DNA of 64,000 nt from JAWHTC01 sp032586155 (lineage in GTDB: Bacteria; Pseudomonadota; Alphaproteobacteria; Rhodobacterales; Rhodobacteraceae): assembly GCF_032586155.1 (NCBI RefSeq), contig NZ_JAWHTC010000003.1, forward strand, positions 62,001 to 126,000, in the 5' to 3' direction. Both the position numbers and the translations under genes were made by a program. Under the pieces are notes generated by a model. It had not been told where the DNA came from. It made no database searches and worked only from the letters and a program-made list of their open reading frames with translations. This document shows positions 19,188 through 28,444 of this stretch, in pieces. The stretch's first letter is position 1. The number at the start of each line of letters is the position of its first letter.

Positions 19188-19428
19188 ACGGGTTCGTAGG
19201 AGTTGGAGACGGCCGCTCCGTGCGTTGCAATCGGCTGGTATGAGGCTGTTTTGTTGAAGTGTTGTGCTTCACAATTGAATCACCCCGATCAAGTGATTAG
19301 GGTCGGTCGGAGGTGTAAACACACAGCGTCTCAAGCCAGTTTGCTACGACGGCTGCACAACAGTTTCCTGCATTCAGTTTGTCGCTGGCTCTCTCATGGC
19401 ACAGCAGCTTGTCGAGTGATTTGAGATC

Positions 19429-21225
19429 CTAGCGGCGTATCTTCATGATGCGTATACCTTCGGTGGTTTCGACCGGAATCTCCAGTAGCCAGTCGAGTTG
19501 TTCGCCATTTGCCAACCTAGTTCCGATGCTATCTTCACCGCCATACTGTTGACCTCGGCAAACGATTACGTAGTCCGCATTTACGTTGGTAACGGCATCT
19601 TTCAAAACCTTATCGTCGCTGTACAAAAACGGCTTAACGCCCATTTCAAGCGCGAGAGGGCTTCGATGGTATGAAGCGCCTGTCACAGAGTGGTGGGTAT
19701 AGAACAGAATTGCTGGCGCGGTTTCAATTGGGTTGAACAGCACTGCAGGTGACATCGCATTGAGCGGCTCTAGGTCTGCTTTGGTGGCGCAACGCCGGGT
19801 GTTTCCGGATGCCTCACTTACCGCATTTTGATGCGGCTCAAGGTTCCAAGGCTGCAGGATCAATAAACCAACTGAATATGGAAAGATCGCAACGAATACC
19901 AGAACCAAACGAAGTAACCACAACAAGTTCAGTTTGGAGCTGCGAATGAAGTCAGCAAACCCAACCCCAAGCGCGGCTGGTAATATCGCCCAGCCCCAGA
20001 TCATCATCCGGGCCTGCAAAAATCCAACCGCAAGGCCAAAACCCAAAAGTATCAGAAGAAATGCTCTTGCATCGCGTTGCTGCCCGCGCCCTAGTGTTGG
20101 GGCTAAAAGCAAAATCGCACTGAAAAAGGGCACTGTCATCATGGTGCCTTGAACCAATTGGTTGTCGAAGAAAAACGACAATGGTTGGTTTTCTAAGACT
20201 TCTCCAATGACGATTGCCTGGATTTCCTCGGATACCATGTCGTACGGGCCACCACTGCAGACTTGCAATACCGGTGCAAGCGACAAGGCGAGAACTACTG
20301 TCAGAATCGACGCCAACGCCAACCGTCGAGCTGGTGCAGCATCGCGAGCGAAGATCGCCAACAAGATACAGTGCAAACTGATCGCCGTCGTAACGATCAG
20401 CGCCGGTGGTCCAAGAACGTCGCATTTCATCGTAAACCATTCGGCAAACGGCGTCTGCGCTACAAACAGAAGCGGGGCAGTTACTAAAAGTCCCAGCCCA
20501 AAGCAGATCAATCGGTCCGTCTCCCACCCGTTAACCGCGACATAGCGAATGACAAGGAACGCGATGGCCATTGCAAAGAAGCCGACGGCCTCGAGTCCAA
20601 TTGCAAGTGACAGGGCCATCGCCACACCAGCTCCAAGACCGGATTTCCGCTTGTTCCCTGGATGAAGAATCGCCCAACTGAACGCCGCCATTAGCACCAG
20701 CTGAAGGTTGTGATGGTCGATGTATCCGGGCTCAAAATAGAACCCACGCGGCAATTGCGAGAGTGCTGCGATCAGCATGGTCAGTGTCGCGGCCTTAGTC
20801 CCGAACCTGCTGTTGATGGCGAGGGCGAGGACCAGGCAAAAAAAGCAAAGCAAAAACACGGGCCAAACTGCCATTACCACGAATTCGGCTGTTTCTGCGT
20901 CCAGAAACCAAGACAAAACTATGATGAGACCGGCAAGGACAGCATCCAGAAGTCTCGACCAATGAAGGTCCAGACCTTCCGGCGGCAGGACGCGGCGCTG
21001 AACCGTGTCGAACCAACTCTGTCCGGCCATCAAGTCGCGTACGGAAACCATACGTAGAAGAGAATCGTAATCCTGCGACAGACCGGAAGAGCGCAGCTGC
21101 GTTATGACAATTGCAATTAAAGCGCAAAGCGCAACAGTCGAAATCAAAACAGGTCGACCAAGTATCCCGATATCCTCGGAATACGAATGGTGCGTCGCAT
21201 GTTTTTCATGGGCTTCAAGTGACAC
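19429..21225 (-). CDS. Stt3-like polytopic membrane protein (GT-C)
   Basis: A 598-residue protein with about a dozen hydrophobic segments and a C-terminal soluble domain of about 130 residues. The first loop has LSQDYDSLLRMVSVRDLMAG, an acidic D-x-D site followed by an Arg, and a later DHHNLQLVL; both resemble catalytic loop positions of Stt3/AglB oligosaccharyltransferases and related GT-C proteins. The WWDYG motif of true oligosaccharyltransferases is not seen. It starts with GTG at 21225. It could transfer a glycan to lipid or protein; the acceptor cannot be read from sequence. Confidence 0.75.
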   Translation of the reverse strand: MSLEAHEKHATHHSYSEDIGILGRPVLISTVALCALIAIVITQLRSSGLSQDYDSLLRMVSVRDLMAGQSWFDTVQRRVLPPEGLDLHWSRLLDAVLAGLIIVLSWFLDAETAEFVVMAVWPVFLLCFFCLVLALAINSRFGTKAATLTMLIAALSQLPRGFYFEPGYIDHHNLQLVLMAAFSWAILHPGNKRKSGLGAGVAMALSLAIGLEAVGFFAMAIAFLVIRYVAVNGWETDRLICFGLGLLVTAPLLFVAQTPFAEWFTMKCDVLGPPALIVTTAISLHCILLAIFARDAAPARRLALASILTVVLALSLAPVLQVCSGGPYDMVSEEIQAIVIGEVLENQPLSFFFDNQLVQGTMMTVPFFSAILLLAPTLGRGQQRDARAFLLILLGFGLAVGFLQARMMIWGWAILPAALGVGFADFIRSSKLNLLWLLRLVLVFVAIFPYSVGLLILQPWNLEPHQNAVSEASGNTRRCATKADLEPLNAMSPAVLFNPIETAPAILFYTHHSVTGASYHRSPLALEMGVKPFLYSDDKVLKDAVTNVNADYVIVCRGQQYGGEDSIGTRLANGEQLDWLLEIPVETTEGIRIMKIRR

Positions 21226-21707
21226 GGGAACGTCTCGAATCTCGCCAATACGATAATGTCGGACGAATTCGAATGCGTCTCCGTCTGGACGCTGCGCCCA
21301 CCAACATTCTGCGCAGAGAAAAATCCTTTCGGCAAGAATTGAGATTTGATCTGTGCCCGGGCTTTCGAAGGTTCAAACTCGCTGCGGGAACTGGTGCATG
21401 GAAACGGTCCATGGAGCAAAACACTATACATCTTTGACACGCGGGCAGTTCTGAAGGCATGTGAAATCCTGGCCAACGACGATGGCCCGTCGATGGTGTT
21501 CTAGATGAAGGGGCCAATGTTCCGCTGCCGTAGAGATGCGTAATGTTGCCAGCCCCGGATGAAGCCCATCGACATAGGCCGCTAGGTCGTCGAGGCGCTC
21601 CAATTCGGAAGGAAATGGCAGTAATCGAGATTTTCCTTTCCGGATTCCGGCTAATCTAAGCTAAGGTACTAGTTGGGATTGCTGCAAAACTAGGGGGAGA
21701 TAGGCTT
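21226..21707. other. 482-bp intergenic region between divergent genes
   Basis: No supportable gene. It must carry the promoters for the Stt3-like gene and for the secretin N-domain gene. The only clear site is GGGGGAG just before the ATG at 21708. No promoter was placed with confidence. Confidence 0.4.
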
Positions 21708-22478
21708 ATGCAGATAGGAACCGAAGCTGTTTTTCGAAACAAGCTTGTTCGAATGGTGTCGGTAACGATGCTTGGATTTATTGTTGCAGCCGGGTCGGCG
21801 AGCCAAGGTTTGAGTCAAAGCTCGAGCGTTTCGGTGAGCATGTACGACTTGAGTGATAAAGAAAAAGAACACCTGGTGCTGCAGCCCAGCACCATTTGGA
21901 CGATCAAGGTTGACAAGGCCTATGAATCCATCGTGATCGGGGACCTGGGGGTGCTGGACGCATTTCCGTTGACGGACACGTCCCTCTATATTCAAACGAA
22001 GAAAACTGGGATTACAAATCTCGTCCTTTTTGATGACGACAAAGCGTTTCTTGGCGAGGTCGTTGTCCAAGTTGCGATTGATAACCCAGAACCCAAGCTA
22101 CAAGCGCTGATAAATGACGCTGTGCCTGACGCGAACGTTGCTGTCAGTATGATCAACAATCGGGTCTATCTAAAGGGATTTATCAAGAAACGAGAAGACA
22201 TTGACGTAATAATCAAAATTGCCGAGAGCTTTCGGGCGAGCAAAGAGCCAGTTATCTACTCGTTTGAGTATCCTACGGTCAGTGAGCCTACCAGAATCGG
22301 AGTGTTGAACCGAGGTCAACGAACTGTTTTCCTGACACCAGCCTCAGCGAACGGTCGAACAACAACGACAGTTACCAGTTATGGGACTACCGCAATCCAA
22401 TCTGAGGAAACAGACGTAGCGGAAAACAGCCAACCAGTGGTGATTAACATTAACAGTGGCGAAGAGGCTAAAGAGTAA
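21708..22478 (+). CDS. Orphan secretin N-domain protein (CpaC/RcpA N-terminal type)
   Basis: A secreted protein of 256 residues that matches only the N-terminal part of Tad secretins. After a signal peptide (about residues 1-36) comes a pilus-assembly N domain: LVLQPSTIWTIKVDKAYESI, VIGDLGVLDAFPLTDTSLYI and KKTGITNLVLFDDD. A BON-like segment follows (LINDAVPDANVAVSMINNRVYLKGFIKKREDID). The outer-membrane secretin channel domain is absent; the protein instead ends in a Thr/Ser-rich tail. GGGGGAG lies about 9 nt before the ATG. It could be an accessory to the Tad secretin or a relic of one. Confidence 0.75.
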   Translation: MQIGTEAVFRNKLVRMVSVTMLGFIVAAGSASQGLSQSSSVSVSMYDLSDKEKEHLVLQPSTIWTIKVDKAYESIVIGDLGVLDAFPLTDTSLYIQTKKTGITNLVLFDDDKAFLGEVVVQVAIDNPEPKLQALINDAVPDANVAVSMINNRVYLKGFIKKREDIDVIIKIAESFRASKEPVIYSFEYPTVSEPTRIGVLNRGQRTVFLTPASANGRTTTTVTSYGTTAIQSEETDVAENSQPVVININSGEEAKE

Positions 22479-23022
22479 AGGTTCTGGTGAGAACAACTGC
22501 ATGCGACTTTGTGACAGGGAACCTGAAAATGATCGAGCCTGGGTTTTTGGGCTGATCGATTGACCAAGTAGCCTGTGTCCCAAACGCTCCAAACGGGAAC
22601 TTTTTCCGCTCAGTTTTTTTCGCTCAGTTAATGTGTGCTTCGTTTCAAATGCCGCAAAAGCCAGCAATGGTTGAACTAAGACGGTTTCACTGCCGCTCCA
22701 ACAGACATTTTGACATGCCAAAACCAGACAATAGGACGCCCTTGGTATGTCAAGAGCACGATGGATGGCTGATCCGACTAGAGCCCTCGCGTGGTTCAAA
22801 ACGTGGTACGTATATATGGTTGGTATTTTTTATGCTTTAAAAAACAGTATCGTAGGTTGATAGTGGGGCGGATCCTCGGTCCGCCACTTCCATTGAAATC
22901 ATTGTGGTTTTCCGCCCCCAATGTTTGGGTGGGGACAAAAGCGGGGACAAGCACTAATTGGCCCCCTGTGGTTTTCTTAGAATGCGATTGAGATTGGTCT
23001 TCTCTAGCCCCTGTTCGGCAAG
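22479..23022. other. Gene-poor stretch before an IS3 scrap
   Basis: No open frame here reads like a gene. A hairpin is present with arms GGCGGA (22867-22872) and TCCGCC (22880-22885), but no T-run follows it. The end of the stretch has short GGGGACAA repeats. It looks like decayed intergenic or mobile-element DNA. Confidence 0.4.
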
Positions 23023-23143
23023 TGATCCTCCCCCACTGAAGTGGTCCGCCCCTATAGTTAGGAATCGGAGGATCAAATATGGGAATCAAACGACACAAGC
23101 CGGAAGAGATTCTCACTAAGTTACGGCAGGTTAAGGTGCTGTG
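23023..23143 (+). mobile_element. Left-end remnant of an IS3-family element (orfA start)
   Basis: From 23023 a TGATCCTCC-type terminal repeat is followed by a short leader with GGAGG and an ATG at 23079. The frame begins MGIKRHKPEEILTKLRQ, the usual opening of IS3-group orfA proteins, and loses similarity after about 20 codons (near 23143). Only the first 120 bp of the element remain. Confidence 0.72.
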
Positions 23144-23221
23144 CGGCTACAGCTCATCTGTGCGCGCAACTCGTGCGCGCCACGTGACAACAAGTCGAAA
23201 CCAATCGGGCTATGAAAATCC

Positions 23222-23740
23222 TCAGGCGGTTCCGCGAACCGGTCGGTCGTTCTTAATGTTGAACACCATCCCGTCTAGCAACTCGTCGAGATCGGGGCGG
23301 GCGGCGGGTCCGTTGGAGATGTCCACAAGCATGAGTGTCCCATCGGGGCGAATGCCAAACGCACCGGGTTCGGCGAAACGGTGGGTTGTTTCGGTCTCGG
23401 ATAGCGGATCGGAGACGTAGAGGCCCAATGCGCGCATTTGCGGCTCACTCAGGCCGTGGCACAAATCAAAGGTCCAGCCGAACTCTTCTTTGTCTGCCAG
23501 AGCTTTCTCTTGCGAGTCCGCGGAGACGACGACAACATCCATATGCTCGCTCCAGGCCGACAATGCCTTGTCCAGCTTGTTCAGAAAGCGTTTGCAGCGC
23601 GGGCAGTGGCGGCCACGATAGACAAACAGCATGCTCCAGCGCTCTTTGGCCTGGCCAACCTCTATCGATCCTTCGGCATCGGCACGGAGGAAGCTGAGCG
23701 GGCCGATCTGTGCGTCGACGTTTGGTTTGGGGTGGGTCAT
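23222..23740 (-). CDS. Thioredoxin-fold redoxin (AhpC/TSA-like)
   Basis: A 172-residue cytoplasmic thioredoxin-fold protein. The active site reads YRGRHCPRCKRFL, a CxxC pair near residues 45-48, and MDVVVVSADSQEKALA resembles the AhpC/TSA core. It lies 31 bp after the TRAP large-subunit gene on the same strand and is probably the last gene of that operon. The start ATG has an AAAGGA site. A peroxide or disulfide-reducing role follows from the fold; the partner is unknown. Confidence 0.82.
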   Translation of the reverse strand: MTHPKPNVDAQIGPLSFLRADAEGSIEVGQAKERWSMLFVYRGRHCPRCKRFLNKLDKALSAWSEHMDVVVVSADSQEKALADKEEFGWTFDLCHGLSEPQMRALGLYVSDPLSETETTHRFAEPGAFGIRPDGTLMLVDISNGPAARPDLDELLDGMVFNIKNDRPVRGTA

Positions 23741-23771
23741 CTGGGGATCCTTTAATTCAGTCTTGTTGCCA

Positions 23772-25055
23772 CTATGGCCCGATCAGACCGGGAAGGGTCA
23801 AGGAAATCGCCGGAACAAAGGTGATCAGCATCAACGCCACGAAGATCGCCAGATAGAACGGCCAGATCGTTCGTATCGCTTTTTCCATGGGTAGTTTTCC
23901 GACCGCGCACCCGACAAACAAACAGGTTCCAACCGGAGGCGTACAAAGGCCGAGGCCAAGGTTCACCAACAGGATCATGCCAAACTGCAACGGATCGATG
24001 CCAAGGGTGTTCATCACCGGCAGGAAGATCGGCGTACAGATCAGAATCAACGCCGCCATGTCCATGATCATGCCCAAGAGCAGTAAAACCGCGTTGATCA
24101 TCAGCAGGACCAAAATGGGGTTTTCGGTGATGCCCAGCAGGAAACCGACCGTTTTGCTGGGCACGCGATAGAAGGTCAGCATATAGGCAAAGGCTCCCGC
24201 GCAGGCGATCAGGATCATCACCATAGACGTGGTGCGCACCGAAGAAACGACAGCGGTCTTGAAGCTTTCCCATGACAGGCTGCGATAGACCAGAAGGGTT
24301 ACGACAAAGGCGTACATCGCCCCGAAGGCGCCGGATTCAGTGACAGTGAAGACGCCCGACAGGACACCACCGACGATGATCACGGCGGTCAGAAGGCCGG
24401 GGATCGCACCGGCAAAGGCGAAGGCCAGCGCGGTCCAGCCGGGGAACTGTTCGGCGCTATAGCCACGTTTCACGGCGACGATATAGGCCATGACAGCCAG
24501 GCAGACGCACATCAACACGCCTGGCACTACGCCAGCCAGGAACAGTTTCGAGATTGAGACCGCACCGCCAGTGGCCAGCGCAAAGATGATCATGTTGTGG
24601 CTGGGGGGGATGATGATCCCGGCGATGGACGAGGTCACGGTCACATTGACTGCATAATCGGCGTCGTATCCCTTGTCCTTCATAACCGGGACGAGGATCG
24701 AGCCAAGCGCCGAGATGTCGGCAATGGCCGAGCCGGAGATGCCGCCAAACAACATCGAAGAAAAGACGTTGACGATGCCAAGACCGCCGCGTACCGCGCC
24801 AACCGCAGCCTGAGCGAAGCGAACCAGTCGCATGGCGATGCCGCCATGAAACATCAGCTCTCCGGCAAAGATGAAAAACGGGATCGCCATCAGCGAAAAG
24901 ACATTGATCCCCGCAACGATGCGCTGAAAGCCGACGAACAGCGGCAATCCTTCGAACCAGAAGGCCGACAACGCGGCGATGCCCAGAGCAAAGGCAACGG
25001 GCGTCCCGATGATGACGCAAAAGGCAAAAACGCCAAGAAGCAGCCCAAGTCCCAT
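23772..25055 (-). CDS. TRAP transporter large permease (DctM type)
   Basis: The 12-helix permease of a sodium-driven TRAP uptake system, 427 residues, the usual length. Motifs of the family are clear: PVAFALGIAALSAFWFEG, AIPFFIFAGELMFHGGIAMRLV, VFSSMLFGGISGSAIADISALG and IPPSHNMIIFA. The start ATG has an AAGGGG site. It follows the small subunit by 9 bp and precedes the redoxin gene. Confidence 0.95.
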   Translation of the reverse strand: MGLGLLLGVFAFCVIIGTPVAFALGIAALSAFWFEGLPLFVGFQRIVAGINVFSLMAIPFFIFAGELMFHGGIAMRLVRFAQAAVGAVRGGLGIVNVFSSMLFGGISGSAIADISALGSILVPVMKDKGYDADYAVNVTVTSSIAGIIIPPSHNMIIFALATGGAVSISKLFLAGVVPGVLMCVCLAVMAYIVAVKRGYSAEQFPGWTALAFAFAGAIPGLLTAVIIVGGVLSGVFTVTESGAFGAMYAFVVTLLVYRSLSWESFKTAVVSSVRTTSMVMILIACAGAFAYMLTFYRVPSKTVGFLLGITENPILVLLMINAVLLLLGMIMDMAALILICTPIFLPVMNTLGIDPLQFGMILLVNLGLGLCTPPVGTCLFVGCAVGKLPMEKAIRTIWPFYLAIFVALMLITFVPAISLTLPGLIGP

Positions 25056-25064
25056 GTGCGCCCC

Positions 25065-25592
25065 TTACTCTATGCTGTCTTTGCGATCATCCCACCCGAG
25101 AAACAGGCGGATCAGATGGCCCGTGGAAAACAGGCAGACCAGCGCGCCGCAAACAGTCAACGGCAGCGAGCGCAGGCCTTCCGACCACTGGATCAGGGGG
25201 ATGAGCGTGTTCCATTTGAAAGCTGTCAGCTCGGTGCCATACCAGAACATCATGCCGCCAAAACCAGCCATGAGCACATCGGTGACGATGACAAAGCCGG
25301 TTCGCAGCCACGAAGGTACGATACTTCGAAACAAGACCACCGAAAGATGGGTATTCTGGTTGACCCCCACGGCCGCGCCTAAGAAAGCGATGACCATGAC
25401 CAAAAGAAGCGAAACCTGCTCGACCCATGTCGGGGTGTCGTTCAGCACGTAGCGACCGAAAACCAGCCAGGCAAAGATCGCCGTCATGATGACCAGCGCG
25501 GCTCCCGCCAGGATCGTACAGATCCGCGACAACAGATCAAACGCCCGGTCCATGCGCCGCACCAAGACGGGTGGTTCAGATGTCTTTCCCAT
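25065..25592 (-). CDS. TRAP transporter small permease (DctQ type)
   Basis: The four-helix small subunit of the TRAP transporter, 175 residues. DctQ features seen are WLVFGRYVLNDTPTWVEQVS (helix 2 with the conserved Arg and Trp-Glu) and LLVMVIAFLGAAVGVNQNTHL. I chose the ATG at 25592, which has a GGGAGGGG site 7-8 nt upstream; the longer frame from 25631 has none. It lies between the binding protein and the large permease. Confidence 0.93.
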   Translation of the reverse strand: MGKTSEPPVLVRRMDRAFDLLSRICTILAGAALVIMTAIFAWLVFGRYVLNDTPTWVEQVSLLLVMVIAFLGAAVGVNQNTHLSVVLFRSIVPSWLRTGFVIVTDVLMAGFGGMMFWYGTELTAFKWNTLIPLIQWSEGLRSLPLTVCGALVCLFSTGHLIRLFLGWDDRKDSIE

Positions 25593-25663
25593 TGAGTGCC
25601 CCTCCCTTGGAAATCGCCCGGCGTCGCACATGCCGTCGGGCGATCTTGTTCATTTGTGTCGGC

Positions 25664-26644
25664 TCACTCGGTTGATTGAGCGAGTTCCACCAGGGCTTTC
25701 ATGTCCGGATTGGCGGCCAGGTATTCGTCGTAGACAGACGCCATCGCACTTTGGAACGGACCCTTGTCGGCGATTTCATTGACCATGATACCGGCGGCTT
25801 CGACATCCTCGCGGGCTTGACCGGATTGCACGGCCCAAAGCTCACGCTGGTAAAGCGCCGCTTCTTCTGCTGCACCGCGCACGGCGGCTTGCAGCTCGGG
25901 CGACAGGGCGTTGAACTTGGCGGTGTTCACGCAGATGCATTCTGGGATGATCAGGTGCTCGCTGAGCGAATAATGCGTGGTCACTTCGTAGTGGCCGACA
26001 TTCTTGAACGATGGGAAGTTGTTTTCCGCACCGTCCACAACCCCGGTTTTCAGCGCCTGCTGAACTTCCGAGAAGGCCATCGGCGACGGGTTGCCCCCCA
26101 TGGCCGAGATCATCGCCGTGTACAAGTCGTTGTTCATGACCCGAATTTTCAAGCCTTCGACATCAGCGGGGGTGTTGATGGCTTTTTGCGCATAAAACGA
26201 CCGTGCACCCGCATCGACCCAGGCCAGAGGCAGAACCCCAGCTTCGCCCATCGCATTGGCCACAATCGTGCCCGCCTCGCCTTCGAGAACGCGGAACATG
26301 TGCGGCACGCTTTTAAAGATGAAGGGCAGCGACACAAGGTTGGCTTCTTTCACCATCGGACCGATCGGGCCGAGGTTGAAGTTGCCGACCTCGATAGCGC
26401 CGATACGCACCTGTTCAAGCGCATCCGGTTGCGAGCCAAGCACGCCACCATGGAACACATCCACCGTGATTTCGCCGTTCGTGGCCGTGTTGACCAGTTC
26501 GGCAAAGCGATCCATGGCCGCCGTATTGGGGTGGCCATCGTGGTGAATGTTCCACGCCCGCCAATTGTCCGCAGCGGCAGCACCGCCCATGACGGACAGT
26601 GCCGCGACGGCGCCGAGCAGTGATTTCGTGAGTTTCTGGTACAT
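25664..26644 (-). CDS. TRAP substrate-binding protein (DctP type)
   Basis: A periplasmic solute-binding protein of 326 residues with a Sec signal peptide ending AAAADN near residue 25. DctP-family motifs include DALEQVRIGAIEVGNFN, WVDAGARSFYAQKAI with the substrate-carboxylate Arg region, and VQQALKTGVVDGAENN. A GGGAGG site precedes the ATG. It stands between the SDR gene and the permeases. The substrate is probably an organic or sugar acid, given the family and the SDR neighbour. Confidence 0.94.
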   Translation of the reverse strand: MYQKLTKSLLGAVAALSVMGGAAAADNWRAWNIHHDGHPNTAAMDRFAELVNTATNGEITVDVFHGGVLGSQPDALEQVRIGAIEVGNFNLGPIGPMVKEANLVSLPFIFKSVPHMFRVLEGEAGTIVANAMGEAGVLPLAWVDAGARSFYAQKAINTPADVEGLKIRVMNNDLYTAMISAMGGNPSPMAFSEVQQALKTGVVDGAENNFPSFKNVGHYEVTTHYSLSEHLIIPECICVNTAKFNALSPELQAAVRGAAEEAALYQRELWAVQSGQAREDVEAAGIMVNEIADKGPFQSAMASVYDEYLAANPDMKALVELAQSTE

Positions 26645-26697
26645 GTGATCCTCCCTAGAAGTTGTGACCAGTTGGTTTGAGTTCCGTGACGGAGTGT

Positions 26698-27465
26698 TCA
26701 GGAAAAGAGCAACCCGCCGTTGATGTCGATATTGGCCCCGGTGATGAACGCGGCCCGATCCGACGCCAGATACGCGGCTAGATTCGCGACGTCCTCGGAT
26801 GTGCCTTCGCGTTTGAGCGGCGTGATACCTGCGACGTGGCTGCGCACCTCTGGCTTGGAAAAGGTGTTGTGGAAATCCGTGTCGATCATGCCGGGGCAGA
26901 TCGAATTGACGCGAATATCCGGGCCCAACTCCTTGGCCATACCCCGCGTCATGGTCATCACCGCGCCTTTTGAAGCGGCATAGGCGACCGCACCTGGCCC
27001 ACCGCCATCGCGCCCGGCCTGGCTGGCCAATCCGATGATCGAACCACCATTGGACATATGCGGAAGGACCGCCTGTGCCACGCGAAAGAACGAGGTGGTG
27101 TTGAGGTCCATCACCCGGTTCCAGTGGTCGATATCCATTTCGGCCAAAGTCTTGCGTGCAACCAAGCCACCAGTGACATGCACCAGCACGTCAATCGTGC
27201 CGCCAAAGGCGGTAGCGGTTTCGGCAATCAGCGCACCAACGTCTTGCGCCAAGGTCATATCGCCTTGCTTAGCGAGGGCCTGCCCACCATTGGCAGTGAT
27301 CTCGGCAACGGCGCTGTCTGCGCCGGCAGACGAGCTGTGGTAATTGATCGCGACCGCTGCCCCATCGGCGGCCAGGCGCACGGCGCAGGCCCGGCCGATG
27401 TCACGTCCACCACCGGTGACGATGGCAACCTTACCGGCCAGCGGGGTTCCAGAATTGATGCTCAT
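26698..27465 (-). CDS. Short-chain dehydrogenase/reductase
   Basis: A cytoplasmic NAD(P)-dependent oxidoreductase of 255 residues. It has the classical SDR cofactor motif TGGGRDIG (residues 17-24), a catalytic Ser in IIGLASQAG, the YxxxK pair in AVAYAASKGA, and the NSICPGMIDTDF segment after it. It is the first gene of the operon running into the TRAP transporter, directly downstream of the shared GntR promoter, so it probably oxidises or reduces the imported acid. Confidence 0.92.
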   Translation of the reverse strand: MSINSGTPLAGKVAIVTGGGRDIGRACAVRLAADGAAVAINYHSSSAGADSAVAEITANGGQALAKQGDMTLAQDVGALIAETATAFGGTIDVLVHVTGGLVARKTLAEMDIDHWNRVMDLNTTSFFRVAQAVLPHMSNGGSIIGLASQAGRDGGGPGAVAYAASKGAVMTMTRGMAKELGPDIRVNSICPGMIDTDFHNTFSKPEVRSHVAGITPLKREGTSEDVANLAAYLASDRAAFITGANIDINGGLLFS

Positions 27466-27606
27466 AGCGCGCCTCTCGTGCTGTCAGGACCGTGCAAACT
27501 GGGCGCAAACTGTCGGGCCGGTTTTGTCGTGGCCCCCTCCCAATCTGAAAACCGCAACCCTCCCCGGTCGCGTCCGGCAACTTCCTGATGTTTCAGAATT
27601 GTGGAT

Positions 27607-27636
27607 ATTAGACGACTAGTATGCTAGTATTGTCAA
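27607..27636 (-). promoter_or_regulatory. Promoter of the SDR-TRAP operon
   Basis: On the minus strand a -35 box TTGACA (27636-27631) and a -10 box TCTAAT (27612-27607) lie 18 bp apart. The palindrome ACTAG-TATG-CTAGT falls inside the spacer, where a bound repressor would block RNA polymerase. Confidence 0.65.
27615..27628. promoter_or_regulatory. Palindromic operator for the GntR regulator
   Basis: ACTAG and CTAGT form a perfect 5-bp inverted repeat around TATG. The site lies between two divergent promoters and next to the GntR gene, the standard place for autoregulation in FadR-type systems. Confidence 0.6.
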
Positions 27637-27658
27637 GAAGAGAAAAACGCACCATAAT
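27630..27658 (+). promoter_or_regulatory. Promoter of the gntR-type gene
   Basis: A -35 box TTGTCA (27630-27635), a 17-bp spacer, and a -10 box CATAAT (27653-27658). Transcription would start near 27665, about 100 bases before the ATG at 27764. The -35 box overlaps that of the divergent operon. Confidence 0.6.
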
Positions 27659-27763
27659 GGATCAAGACAGCAGAGCATTCGAGAAGCAGCGTCGAAAGAA
27701 GACTTGGGAACCCTTTGCACGAACCGGCAGATCGGTCTAAGTGATAGAAAAAGAGAGCTTGAA

Positions 27764-28444
27764 ATGCAGGAAGCCACTGAAATTTTCGAACGACGTACGA
27801 CAGCTGATGTTGTGTTTGATGCGCTTCGGAGTGACATCGTTTCTCTGAACCTGTTGCCGGGAACCAAGCTGTCAGAGGTCGACGTCGCCCGTCGTTTTGG
27901 CGTCTCCCGTCAGCCGGTCCGCGACGCATTTTCCCGGCTGGCCAACCTCGATCTGATTCTGATTCGACCACAAAAGGCCACCGAAGTCCGCGGGTTTTCG
28001 ATGGAGCGCATTGCCCACGCGCGGTTTGTCCGCCTGTCCGTGGAACTTGAGGTGATCCGGCGTGCCTGTACGGTATGGGACCAGCCCCGTTCAGCGGTCC
28101 TGGCCCAGAACATCGAAGGCCAGCGTCAGGCAATTGACACAGGGAACGACGCGCAATTCCATGCGCTTGATTATGAGTTTCACAAGCACATCTGCTATCT
28201 GGCCGGATATCCGCTCGCATTTGAAACCATCGAAGAATGCAAACAGAAGGTCGACCGTTTGTGCGTATTGAGCCTTGGCCGGGAACGCGAAGTCGAGACA
28301 CTTTGGCAAGACCATTGCGGTGTGGCTGATGCGCTGACGCGTGGTGCAGCGGAAGAAGCCACCACTGTCGCACGCAGGCACCTAGGCCGACTTGACGACA
28401 CGATTGATGAGATACACCAGAAGCATTCCGAATACTTCGAGTGA
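27764..28444 (+). CDS. GntR family regulator, FadR/VanR subgroup
   Basis: A DNA-binding regulator of 226 residues. The winged helix is at the N-terminus (ADVVFDALRSDIVSLNLLPG, then LSEVDVARRFGVSRQPVRDA), followed by an all-helical FCD effector domain with the metal-type His and Asp positions (FHALDYEFHKHI; DHCGVADALTRG; ARRHLGRL). The ATG at 27764 is preceded by GAGAG and gives the usual family length; a TTG at 27704 would add 20 unlikely residues. It is divergent from the SDR-TRAP operon and probably represses it until a sugar acid or similar ligand binds. Confidence 0.9.
   Translation: MQEATEIFERRTTADVVFDALRSDIVSLNLLPGTKLSEVDVARRFGVSRQPVRDAFSRLANLDLILIRPQKATEVRGFSMERIAHARFVRLSVELEVIRRACTVWDQPRSAVLAQNIEGQRQAIDTGNDAQFHALDYEFHKHICYLAGYPLAFETIEECKQKVDRLCVLSLGREREVETLWQDHCGVADALTRGAAEEATTVARRHLGRLDDTIDEIHQKHSEYFE

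Noticed and set aside
22860..22890. Possible tRNA 3' end or terminator (GGCGGA hairpin)
   Set aside because: There is no T-arm with GTTC or a cloverleaf, and no T-run follows the stem.
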